Shown: one piece after another, positions 1 through 6,209 of the stretch
Position numbering within the stretch: the first letter of the stretch is position 1
Layout: every line of letters begins with the position of its first letter
Made by a program: the position numbers and the translations under genes
DNA from: JALYUS01 sp038231255
GTDB lineage: Bacteria; Chloroflexota; Chloroflexia; Thermomicrobiales; JALYUS01
Direction: 5' to 3'
Length of the DNA stretch: 8,847 bases
Assembly: GCA_038231255.1 (NCBI GenBank)
Contig: JBBRLR010000161.1
Span: 1 to 8,847, forward strand
Notes under the pieces: model-generated
What the model was told of the DNA's origin: nothing
What the model saw: the letters and a program-made list of their open reading frames with translations, nothing else
Databases searched by the model: none

Positions 1-150
1 GGGCCGAGGAGAGGGTGAACGTCGTCGCTACTTAGGCGGCGAGGGCAAGTTCAGGTGTGCCAGTTACTGGCGTAACCCTATTTAACGAGGCCTGGTCAAC
101 CTCGGCCTGCATCATCTCGACCTAGCACCCTGTCGAAACCACGCATCCCC
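1..150 (-). ncRNA. ssrA: tmRNA (transfer-messenger RNA), 5' portion, truncated by the window edge
   Basis: On the minus strand, the RNA starting near position 150 begins GGGGAUGCGUGGUUUCGACAGGG-like (150 to 128). This matches the conserved tmRNA 5' tRNA-like half (GGGG..G...GG.UUCGAC.GGG). A short helix CGAGG/CCUCG (104-100 with 90-86) sits where the first pseudoknot lies in known tmRNAs. An A-rich stretch, AAAUAGG, follows. Then comes an open frame at 76-32 reading V-T-P-V-T-G-T-P-E-L-A-L-A-A and a UAA stop at 34-32. The ALAA ending is the universal protease-targeting tag signature. The sequence after the stop (CACCCUCUCCUCGGCC) resembles the segment after the tag in E. coli tmRNA. tmRNA with SmpB rescues stalled ribosomes and tags the nascent chain for proteolysis. 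The remaining 200-odd bases (later pseudoknots and the 3' acceptor half) lie outside the window, so the exact 5' processing site cannot be checked against its pairing partner. Confidence 0.93.
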
Positions 151-201
151 ACATTGTTAAGGTGTCCGACGTATCGTCTCGCGTACGTCTTCGACAGAGG
201 A

Positions 202-230
202 AGTATAACAGAGAACACCAGCGGCAGCAA
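202..230 (-). promoter_or_regulatory. sigma70-type promoter of ssrA
   Basis: On the minus strand a -35 hexamer TTGCTG (230-225) and a -10 hexamer TATACT (207-202) are separated by exactly 17 bases. They lie between the smpB stop and the tmRNA 5' end. The start of transcription would fall near 195, about 45 bases before the mature tmRNA end at about 150. That implies a 5' leader removed by RNase P, as is usual for pre-tmRNA. The tmRNA can therefore be transcribed independently of smpB. The call rests on the two hexamers and their spacing only. Confidence 0.65.
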
Positions 231-281
231 TGGTCGTCTGACATCCTTGGTGTGACCCTTTTCCCTAGTGGTAGCGGGCAT

Positions 282-785
282 TTAGCCGCGCTCGTATTCC
301 CGCTGGCGCTGCTCGATGTCGCGGCGGGCGTCGCGCTCGGCCATCGTGGCGCGCTTGTCGTAGAGCTTCTTGCCGCGCCCGACAGCAATCTCGACCTTCG
401 CCCGCCTGCCCTTGAGATAGAGGCGGAGCGGCACGATGGTCAGCCCCTTGGTCTGCGTTTGAATGCGCAGGGTGATGATCTCGTTGTTGTGCAGCAGGAG
501 CTTGCGCGAGCGGTCGGGCTCCTGTAGCGTGTATCCGGCGTGCTCATAGGGCGAGATATGCGCCCCAACCAGCCACGCTTCGCCGCGTTCGATACGGACA
601 TATGCCTCGCGCAGGTTCACCCGCCCCGCCCGCACGGACTTGATCTCCGATCCGGTCAGGACAATCCCGGCCTCGAATTGCTCCATGATCTCATACTCGA
701 ACCGCGCCTGCCGGTTCGAGGAGATCGTCTTTTCTTCGAGTGGTTTCGCGGTCATGAGTGCGGGCCGCGCCGCCTGCTTCGCCAT
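282..785 (-). CDS. smpB: SsrA-binding protein SmpB
   Basis: SmpB binds the tRNA-like domain of tmRNA and delivers it to the A site of stalled ribosomes (trans-translation, cytoplasm). From the ATG at 785 the product has 167 residues. Family motifs appear in order: NRQARFEYEI (24-33), the AGIVLTGSEIKSVRAG segment (39-54), HISPY (76-80), RSRKLLLHNNEI (92-103), and the basic GRGKKLYDKR block (136-145). A Lys/Arg-rich tail follows (to 167), which in known SmpB becomes a helix that occupies the mRNA channel. An in-frame ATG at 755 (residue 11) would give 157 residues, closer to the usual length of 150-160. Neither start has a strong Shine-Dalgarno sequence, so the start is uncertain. The frame stays open well upstream, but that part is antisense to the mutase gene and is not protein-like. 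The gene lies just upstream of ssrA on the same strand, a common arrangement that supports both calls. Confidence 0.95.
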   Translation of the reverse strand: MAKQAARPALMTAKPLEEKTISSNRQARFEYEIMEQFEAGIVLTGSEIKSVRAGRVNLREAYVRIERGEAWLVGAHISPYEHAGYTLQEPDRSRKLLLHNNEIITLRIQTQTKGLTIVPLRLYLKGRRAKVEIAVGRGKKLYDKRATMAERDARRDIEQRQREYERG

Positions 786-794
786 AGTCCGCCG

Positions 795-823
795 ATCATA
801 CCCCCCGCGCCCTTCCAGGTCAA
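795..823 (-). promoter_or_regulatory. sigma70-type promoter of smpB
   Basis: On the minus strand TTGACC (823-818) and TATGAT (800-795) are separated by 17 bases, a near-consensus promoter. The -10 box ends only 9 bases before the ATG at 785, so transcription would begin around 788. This means either a leaderless mRNA read from 785 or a 5' leader of about 33 bases in front of the alternative ATG at 755. Confidence 0.6.
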
Positions 824-832
824 ACAAAATTG

Positions 833-988
833 AAACCGGGGAGAACCGCAAAGGCGCAAAGGACGCAAAAGACGCAAAGAGGAAATGGGTGACGCACGTA
901 AATTGTATACCTTTCTCTTCTTTTTCTTTGTCATGTATTTCACTTTGCGCTCTCTGCGCCCTTTGCGCCTTTGCGGTTCTCCCGGTTT
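833..988. repeat. Imperfect inverted-repeat element made of CGCAAAG units
   Basis: The left arm (833-879) and right arm (943-988) are reverse complements over about 46 bases, with one extra G in the left arm and about five mismatches, nearly all purine transitions. Each arm contains four spaced copies of CGCAAAG or CGCAAAA, for example GCAAAGGCGCAAAGG. The 63-base centre contains a pyrimidine-rich tract (CTTTCTCTTCTTTTTCTTTG). The element fills most of the gap between the divergent smpB and phosphomutase genes. CGCAAAG-type palindromic repeats like this occur between genes in many large bacterial genomes. It encodes no transposase and could be a miniature non-autonomous element or a folded RNA. 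I see no target-site duplication I would trust. Confidence 0.75.
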
Positions 989-1064
989 CTCCCGTCGCGG
1001 ATAGCAGGGTGCGTGCGATACACTCCGTGTGTGCGACGACGAGCGATTGGAAGGGGAAACGACG

Positions 1065-2435
1065 ATGGCAATGAATCCGGCGCTGTTCAAGGCATACGAT
1101 GTGCGCGGCCTCGTACCTGAGGAATGGGGGCCGGCGGAGGCGGAGCAGATCGGGCGCGCGATCCCGCCCGTGCTCGGCGTCGGGCAGGTCTGCGTCGGGC
1201 GGGACATGCGCGTCTCCTCGCCGGAAATGGCCACCGCCCTGATCCGGGGCATCACCGCCGCCGGCGCGGATGTCGTGGACATCGGCGCGGTCTCGTCGGA
1301 TGCGCTCTACTTCTCGGTTGGCAAATACGGCTACGCGAGCGGCGTGATGGTGACGGCCTCGCACAACCCCGCCGGGTATAATGGCGTGAAGATGTGCCGC
1401 GCAAACGCCATCCCCGTTTCGGACGAGACCGGCCTGCTCGCCATCCGTGACATGGTCGTTTCCGGCGACTATCCACCCGCCACCCGCACCGGCAGCGTCA
1501 CCGAGCGCAAGGTGCTGGACGATTTCGCCGCACACTGCCTTTCCTTCATTGACCCGGCGAGCATCCGGCCCCTCAAACTTGTTGTGGACGCGGGCAACGG
1601 CATGGCGGGCAAGGTCCTCCCGCGCGTCTTCGCCAAACTGCCGCAGGTGACGCTCGTGCCGATGTATTTCGAACTGGACGGCACCTTCCCGAACCACGAT
1701 GCCAACCCCCTGGAGCAGGAGAACGTCGCCGATCTGAAAGCGCGCGTGATCGCGGAAAAGGCTGATCTCGGCGCGGCTTTCGACGGCGATGCCGACCGGA
1801 TGTTCCTTGTCACCGAAAAAGGTGAGTTCGTCGGCGGGGACATGACGACCGCGCTCGTCGCCACCGCCCTGCTCCGGCGCAACCCCGACGCGGCGATTGT
1901 CTACAACCTGATCTGCTCGCGCGGCGTGCCGGAGGCGGTCGAAAAGGCGGGCGGCAGGCCGATCCGCGCCCGCGTCGGCCATTCATTCATCAAGCAGGTA
2001 ATGCGCGAGCAGGACGCGATCTTCGGCGGCGAGCACTCCGGCCACTTCTATTTCCGCGACAACTGGTACGCAGATAGCGGTTTGATCGCGCTGCTTTCCG
2101 CCCTCGACGCACTTTCGGTGGAAAATGTGCCGCTCTCCGAGGCCCTCGCACCGCTCGACCGCCGCGTCCGCTCCGGCGAGATCAACTCCGAGGTGCGCGA
2201 TGTGCGGGCGACCGAGCAGAAGGTGGAAGCGCACTACCGCGATCAGCCCGGCGCGCACTTGGATCACCTCGACGGCCTGACCGCCAACTTCCCGGACTGG
2301 TGGTTCAACCTACGCCCATCGAATACTCAGCCGCTCCTGCGCCTGAACATCGAGGCGGATACGCCTGATTTACTAGAGAAGCAAACCCACGAAATCCTGG
2401 AACTCGTCCGCTCCGGGGAGCCGATGTATCAGTAG
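1065..2435 (+). CDS. Phosphomannomutase/phosphoglucomutase (alpha-D-phosphohexomutase family)
   Basis: Interconverts hexose 6-phosphate and hexose 1-phosphate through a phosphoserine enzyme, feeding nucleotide-sugar synthesis for polysaccharide and cell-envelope glycans (cytoplasm). The product is 456 residues, the normal family size, and all four domains are represented. The N-terminal KAYDVRGLVP (9-18) is typical. The catalytic loop TASHNPAGYNGVK has its active Ser at residue 99. The magnesium loop DGDADR lies at 240-245. The sugar-specificity loop GGEHSGH lies at 321-327. The phosphate-binding loop RPSNTQPLLR lies at 417-426. In that last loop most relatives carry SNTEP, so Gln here is a conservative departure. 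The ATG at 1065 follows AAGGGGAA (1051-1058) at a suitable distance. A longer in-frame start at 1029 adds 12 residues unlike the family. Whether mannose or glucose phosphate is preferred cannot be told from sequence. The gene is divergent from smpB and appears to be transcribed alone. Confidence 0.93.
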   Translation: MAMNPALFKAYDVRGLVPEEWGPAEAEQIGRAIPPVLGVGQVCVGRDMRVSSPEMATALIRGITAAGADVVDIGAVSSDALYFSVGKYGYASGVMVTASHNPAGYNGVKMCRANAIPVSDETGLLAIRDMVVSGDYPPATRTGSVTERKVLDDFAAHCLSFIDPASIRPLKLVVDAGNGMAGKVLPRVFAKLPQVTLVPMYFELDGTFPNHDANPLEQENVADLKARVIAEKADLGAAFDGDADRMFLVTEKGEFVGGDMTTALVATALLRRNPDAAIVYNLICSRGVPEAVEKAGGRPIRARVGHSFIKQVMREQDAIFGGEHSGHFYFRDNWYADSGLIALLSALDALSVENVPLSEALAPLDRRVRSGEINSEVRDVRATEQKVEAHYRDQPGAHLDHLDGLTANFPDWWFNLRPSNTQPLLRLNIEADTPDLLEKQTHEILELVRSGEPMYQ

Positions 2436-2442
2436 CGAGTAG

Positions 2443-2462
2443 GGACGCACAGCCGTGCGTCC
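2443..2462 (+). terminator. Hairpin downstream of the phosphomutase, possible terminator
   Basis: A perfect 8-bp stem GGACGCAC/GTGCGTCC with loop AGCC begins seven bases after the mutase stop codon. It is followed by GCTTTTCG. The short T-run is weak for intrinsic termination, so the element may instead be a dispersed palindromic repeat that also acts as a transcription barrier. Confidence 0.45.
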
Positions 2463-2471
2463 GCTTTTCGT

Positions 2472-2503
2472 GGTGGTAGCAGGCTGGAAAGCCTGCTACC
2501 ACC
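2472..2503. repeat. Perfect 14-bp palindromic hairpin with a GNRA loop between convergent genes
   Basis: The arms GGTGGTAGCAGGCT (2472-2485) and AGCCTGCTACCACC (2490-2503) are exact reverse complements around GGAA, a GNRA-type tetraloop when read as plus-strand RNA. It lies between the convergent mutase and TPM-domain genes and would fold on either strand. No U-tract follows on either strand. It therefore looks more like a dispersed intergenic palindrome that may also act as a bidirectional transcription barrier or 3'-end protector. Confidence 0.7.
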
Positions 2504-2527
2504 GATGCCAATCGCGGTGATGCCTCT

Positions 2528-3568
2528 CTAGTCGCTGCCGGGATCGCCGCCACCGCCGGAATCACCACTAGAGTCGCCACCGCCGCCCCAATCGCCGGTG
2601 CTACTGTCTCCGCCACCCCAACTGCCGACATCCTGGCCCGAATCGCTGACATTGCCCCGGTCGTCGCCGGACGCGCCGTAATCGCCAGTCGAGGAATTAT
2701 CGCGGTTGTTGTCGTTATTATTGTTATTGTTGTTGTTATCATCGCGGAAGTGATCGTAGATCGCGTTGCCGACAATTGCGCCGCCGATCCCCGCCGCCGC
2801 GCCGCCGATGATGCTCCCGCCGATACCGGGGCCACCGCCGCCCTGCTGCCCGTAGCCGGGGCCATAACCGGGGCCGTAGCCGCCTTGCGGGGGATAGCCA
2901 CCCTGCGCATTCTGGCCGTACCCACCGGATGAGCCACCCGATACGCCGCCACCCCGATTGCGCCGCATCAGCAGGAAGACAATCGCGCCGACCGCCAGCA
3001 CGACAAGCAGCACAACGAGAATCGCGGGGAAGCCGGAACTACTCTTCTTCGCCACCGGTGCGGTCTGCGTCTGGCCGGTGCGCGCGGGCGCGACGGCGCG
3101 CAGATCCGTGCCGATCCGGTCCATCGCATTGAGGACGCCGCCATCGAAATCATTGGCGGCGAATCGCTGCGTCATCTGATCGCGGATCGCCCCTTCTTCG
3201 CTCGTCGAGATCGCCTGGCGCGTATCCGTGCCGATCGTGATCTTGAACTTCTTGTCGTCCCGCGCGAGGTAGAGCAGGACTCCATTCAACTTCTGCTGCT
3301 GGAAGAACTGATCGGCGGTGGCGCCGATGTCCTTGCCGCCCAAATTCGGCACGCTCTTCACCGTAATCGTCTTGCCCGTATCGCGCTGAATCTGCGCGCT
3401 CTTGCTTTCGGCGGATGTCCGCGCCGAGGCGGAAAGCATGTTCGCGTCGTCCTGGATCGGCCCCGCAGCGAGCGCGGGCAGCGCGCCGCCGACGAAGACG
3501 AAGAGCGCAATCAGCGCGGCGCCGATGCCCCGCCGCCCAAGTCGCGATAGTCGCAATTGGTTTCTCAT
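2528..3568 (-). CDS. Secreted/membrane-anchored TPM-domain protein with a Gly/Asn-rich C-terminal tail
   Basis: A 346-residue protein with a signal peptide (basic n-region 1-13, hydrophobic 15-33, cleavage after ALA near 34/35). A TPM-fold domain (TLP18.3/Psb32/MOLO-1 type) follows at about 38-157: early IQDDANMLS, then the GVLLYLARDDKKFKITIG strand pair and a G-hairpin region ending near DRIGTDLRAV. Residues 180-201 form one transmembrane helix followed by RRNR. From about 206 the chain is low-complexity: GGYG and YGPG repeats, a glycine/alanine segment (246-268), eight asparagines in a row (278-285), and a Ser/Gly/Asp tail with GGGD units. Proteins of this type act in the envelope, and proposed roles include phosphatase activity and repair or assembly of membrane complexes. 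The specific function here is unknown. The ATG at 3568 is preceded by GGAGGGG about 9 bases upstream. A possible -10 TATACT lies at 3636-3631, without a convincing -35. Confidence 0.85.
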   Translation of the reverse strand: MRNQLRLSRLGRRGIGAALIALFVFVGGALPALAAGPIQDDANMLSASARTSAESKSAQIQRDTGKTITVKSVPNLGGKDIGATADQFFQQQKLNGVLLYLARDDKKFKITIGTDTRQAISTSEEGAIRDQMTQRFAANDFDGGVLNAMDRIGTDLRAVAPARTGQTQTAPVAKKSSSGFPAILVVLLVVLAVGAIVFLLMRRNRGGGVSGGSSGGYGQNAQGGYPPQGGYGPGYGPGYGQQGGGGPGIGGSIIGGAAAGIGGAIVGNAIYDHFRDDNNNNNNNNDNNRDNSSTGDYGASGDDRGNVSDSGQDVGSWGGGDSSTGDWGGGGDSSGDSGGGGDPGSD

Positions 3569-3684
3569 TGCTGGTATCCCCTCCTCCGGCGTCTAATCAC
3601 CGGTAATCATCTCAATGATGGCACGTACGCAGTATAGCGCATGCCGCAGTCGCACGTTGCGTCCACAGGCCTCTACAACTCGTC

Positions 3685-4029
3685 CTAAAACTGCGGCGCG
3701 AGCCAGGCCCAATACCCGATATAGGGATACCAAATGCCGCGCCAGACCGAGATACCCGTTGCAAGAGGGCGTCCGTGTTTGTCCGCGAGTGTGGAGATAT
3801 CAATATCTTCCGTGACTCGAACGACAGGCGGCAAAAGATGCTGCTCGTGCGGGAGGCGGAGGTGGTGATCGAGGTACTGATGAATGATATCGAGTGCGTC
3901 ACCGAGCGAGTAGGCAGTCACACCGACAGCGGTAGGAAGCCAAAGCGTACCACGCTGTGTCAGTTCACGGGGGAACTCGATCCAGTATCGTTTGAGCAGC
4001 GGCTTCTTTCTAACGGTTGGCCTTCCCAC
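3685..4029 (-). CDS. Conserved hypothetical protein, 114 residues
   Basis: The frame opens with GTG at 4029 and gives a soluble 114-residue protein. Visible blocks are KRYWIEF (13-19), LPTAVGVTAYSLGDALDII (about 31-49), VVRVTEDIDISTL (about 68-80) and RGIWYPYIGYWAW near the C-terminus. The pattern of an aromatic-rich start, a G-V-T-A-Y block with D-A-L, an E-D-(I/V)-D-(I/V)-S block and a closing R-G-(I/V)-W-(Y/F)-P resembles a widespread uncharacterised bacterial family that I recall only by pattern, without a name. No signal peptide or catalytic motif is evident. Codon positions look coding, with GC-rich third positions in much of the frame. No clear Shine-Dalgarno sequence precedes the GTG, so the start is the least certain part. 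The gene follows a small, probably broken ORF on the same strand. Confidence 0.65.
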   Translation of the reverse strand: MGRPTVRKKPLLKRYWIEFPRELTQRGTLWLPTAVGVTAYSLGDALDIIHQYLDHHLRLPHEQHLLPPVVRVTEDIDISTLADKHGRPLATGISVWRGIWYPYIGYWAWLAPQF

Positions 4030-4278
4030 GCAGACAGCGTAGCATCATCCGGGGTTTTGAGACGGTTTGTAGATGACTCACCCACGTCCGCGTGATATGC
4101 GATGATTGCCAGCACGGAGGCGGTCGGCAAACTGACCGGCGTGCCCGCGCTCTGCATGATCACGCGCCTCACCGACCCAAACCAGATCGCCGTCGGCATG
4201 ACGATAGTAGGACTCCAGGGACCCTGCGGGCTGCATGAGGACTGAGGGCACGGACTTCGCAACATTCGGCGTACTCAT
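3960..4278 (-). pseudogene. Small hypothetical gene, probably frameshifted
   Basis: From the ATG at 4278 one frame encodes 66 residues, starting MSTPNVAKSVPSVL, and stops at 4078. Its first half (to about ADGDLVW, near 4177) has a coding-like base pattern, with G+C lowest in codon position 2 and highest in position 3. After that point the pattern moves to the neighbouring frame, open to 3960. That frame reads SVRRVIMQSAGTPVSLPTAS followed by VLAIIAYHADVGESS and has GC-rich third positions and a hydrophobic core, while the first frame turns into Arg/Gly/His-rich chain typical of out-of-frame GC-rich DNA. The simplest reading is one gene with a single-base insertion around the GTTTGGGTCGG run near 4178. 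Alternatively the 66-residue ORF is real as it stands. The function is unrecognised. Its last 70 bases overlap the start of the 114-residue gene. Confidence 0.3.
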
Positions 4279-4336
4279 TCGTTAGACATAACGGAAACAC
4301 TCTCATGGCTCATTGCTGACTTGAAAGGCATCCTCC

Positions 4337-6130
4337 GTGATCGAACGACAGCGACACACCCGGCGGGCCGTGATGGCTTTCTTCCTCCTGCTCCTCTGCG
4401 CCACTTTCGTGCTCCCATCAATCACGACCCTGGCCGATGACCCGCTCACCGCTCCTCAGTCCTCAGTTCCTGTAGGTATACCCAGCCCTCCACCCTTTCC
4501 CATTTGGCACGAACCGGACGCGAACCGCCTGAAGTTCGGCATCGCCGGGCATATGTGGTGGCTCGACTCGCACCTCGACGAGTTCATGGCCTATTACCAT
4601 CAACTCGGCATCACGAATGTCCGCCTGTCGCTCGATTGGAAAACCGTTGAGCCGCAGCCGGGGCAGTACGACTTCGCGCAGTTCGACCGCGTCCTGAACC
4701 GCCTCGCCGCCGAGAATATCGAGGTGATCGCCTCGTTCGTCGCCGCGCCCGCGTGGGCCAGCCCGGACAGCGCGGCCTGCGCCAAGGCGCAGCAGGAGTT
4801 CGACAAGGAACGGCTGACCTGCGGCATCCGGGCCGACGCTGAGCCGCAGTTCCGCGCGACGGTGCGCACTGTCGCCGCGCGCTACCCCTTTATTCGCCTC
4901 TGGGAGTTCTGGAACGAGCCGGAACTCTGGTCCCTGATGGGTCACGAGGTGGCGGATTACCTGCGCTGGCTGCGGCCGTTCTACGACGAGATTCATGCTG
5001 TCAATCCCGGCGCGGTCGTCGCGGCGAACACGCTCGCGGGCTTTTTCTATGTGGACTGGCTCTACGGCGTCAGCGACAACACGAACGGCCCGAGCAAGCG
5101 CCCATGGGACGCGATCTCCTTTCACCCGTACGGCTCGATCATGAAGTCGGGCGCGAATGGTCAGGTCGCCGCGATCATCCCCGGCCCGATTCAGGATGTC
5201 CGCAAGCGGATGGTGGACGCGGGCGACGCGGGCAAGAAACTCTGGATCACCGAGTACGGCTGGGAAACAACGCCGGACCAGCAGGCGGCGTTCCTCCAGC
5301 AAGGCTTGCCGTGGCTCCTGTCGCAGGACTACATCGAGGTCGCGAACCTGCACATGCTCCACGACTGGACGGGCGAGCACTACGGCCTGCTGGCTACCGA
5401 GATACCGATCTATGGCACGGGTCGGAGCATTGACGCCAGCACCAAATTCGTGCCGAAAGAACCGTACTACAGCGCCTACCGATACTTCCCGAAGCCCGTC
5501 GCGGGCGCGGCCCCGAGCGGCCCCGGCATCCTCGCCTTCGCGCAGACTGGCCATGTCGTGCAGAGCGAGCTGCGCGCCGCGTGGGAGCGGCTGGGCGGCA
5601 TGACAACGCTCGGCTTGCCGCGCACCGCCGAATACGCCCGGCGCGACCCGGCGGACGGTCGCTGGTACCGCACGCAGGATTTCGAGCGCGGACGGCTGAT
5701 CGTCCGCCCCGCCGAAAGCGGCCAGCCCGCGCGCGTGGATGCCGATCTGATTGCCAACGCCGTCTTGCAGGCGAAAGGCTGGCTTGATCCGAAAACGGGC
5801 ACAGCGAGCGGTCCCGCCGCTCCCGAACCGGCCCCCGCCGTTCCCGATGCCTTCTGGTTCCCCGTCGCCGGGCATATTGTGGCGTCGCCCTTCCGCGCCG
5901 CGTGGCAGCAGGCGGGTGGCCTCGTCTTCCTCGGCATGCCGCGCACCGGCGTCGTGACCGAGAACGGTCTCGCCGTCCAATACTTCGAGCGTGGCCGCCT
6001 CGAACTGCACGGCGACGCCGTCTGGTTCGGCTCCATCGGCAACGACGCCCTCGCCGCCCAGGGCTGGCTCGATGCCGGTGGTGGTCCGATTCCGAATACC
6101 CCGACCGCCCGCGAGTGGGGGGATAGATAA
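4337..6130 (+). CDS. Exported clan-A glycoside hydrolase-like protein with two C-terminal repeat modules
   Basis: A 597-residue protein. The N-terminus (RRAVMAFFLLLLCATFVLP, 9-27) is a signal peptide or anchor. A Pro-rich linker (39-60) follows. A TIM-barrel glycosidase domain (about 65-385) begins FGIAGHMWWLDSH and contains NVRLSLDWKTVEPQPGQYDF. It carries the acid/base motif WEFWNEPE with Glu194 and the nucleophile motif WITEYGWE with Glu306. This is the arrangement of retaining clan GH-A enzymes (GH39/GH5-like). The substrate is not predictable. The C-terminus has two related modules, about 396-458 and 505-565, each with (T/A)GH-(V/I)-V-x-S, RAAW, GG, LG-(L/M)-PRT and FERGRL, resembling LGFP-type repeats that may bind cell wall or glycan. 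A Pro/Ala linker separates them. The GTG start at 4337 has AAAGG eight bases upstream. An in-frame ATG at 4373 would shorten the signal peptide's basic region. It is transcribed divergently from the small minus-strand ORF. Confidence 0.85.
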   Translation: MIERQRHTRRAVMAFFLLLLCATFVLPSITTLADDPLTAPQSSVPVGIPSPPPFPIWHEPDANRLKFGIAGHMWWLDSHLDEFMAYYHQLGITNVRLSLDWKTVEPQPGQYDFAQFDRVLNRLAAENIEVIASFVAAPAWASPDSAACAKAQQEFDKERLTCGIRADAEPQFRATVRTVAARYPFIRLWEFWNEPELWSLMGHEVADYLRWLRPFYDEIHAVNPGAVVAANTLAGFFYVDWLYGVSDNTNGPSKRPWDAISFHPYGSIMKSGANGQVAAIIPGPIQDVRKRMVDAGDAGKKLWITEYGWETTPDQQAAFLQQGLPWLLSQDYIEVANLHMLHDWTGEHYGLLATEIPIYGTGRSIDASTKFVPKEPYYSAYRYFPKPVAGAAPSGPGILAFAQTGHVVQSELRAAWERLGGMTTLGLPRTAEYARRDPADGRWYRTQDFERGRLIVRPAESGQPARVDADLIANAVLQAKGWLDPKTGTASGPAAPEPAPAVPDAFWFPVAGHIVASPFRAAWQQAGGLVFLGMPRTGVVTENGLAVQYFERGRLELHGDAVWFGSIGNDALAAQGWLDAGGGPIPNTPTAREWGDR

Positions 6131-6209
6131 CCGAGGCCTGCCATTCTATAATAACCGATATACGGTGGGCATTCGGACGAGTAGACGATGGTTCAACGGG
6201 GTGATGAAT

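Noticed and set aside
162..527. 121-residue plus-strand ORF near the left end
   Set aside because: It is antisense to smpB and the ssrA leader. Its composition is out-of-frame in type and it has no ribosome-binding site.
833..988. CRISPR-like short repeats (CGCAAAG units)
   Set aside because: The units are 7-10 bases with no spacers and form two inverted arms, so this is a palindromic element and not a CRISPR array.
786..1982. Long minus-strand open frame that extends smpB to 566 residues
   Set aside because: The extension is antisense to the phosphomutase and the inverted repeat, is Arg/His/Gly-rich and has no SmpB-like content. GC-rich DNA keeps such frames open. SmpB homology begins near 785.
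3631..3636. TATACT as -10 of the TPM-domain gene
   Set aside because: No acceptable -35 at normal spacing was found. It is kept only as a remark.
4463..6010. 515-residue minus-strand open frame opposite the glycosidase
   Set aside because: The plus strand carries a signal peptide, catalytic motifs and repeat modules. The antisense frame has only Arg/Ala/Gly-rich out-of-frame composition.
6147..6152. TATAAT as promoter of the antitoxin-like gene
   Set aside because: The -10 is perfect, but no -35-like hexamer lies 16-18 bases upstream and there is no extended -10. It is mentioned in the gene entry but not called.
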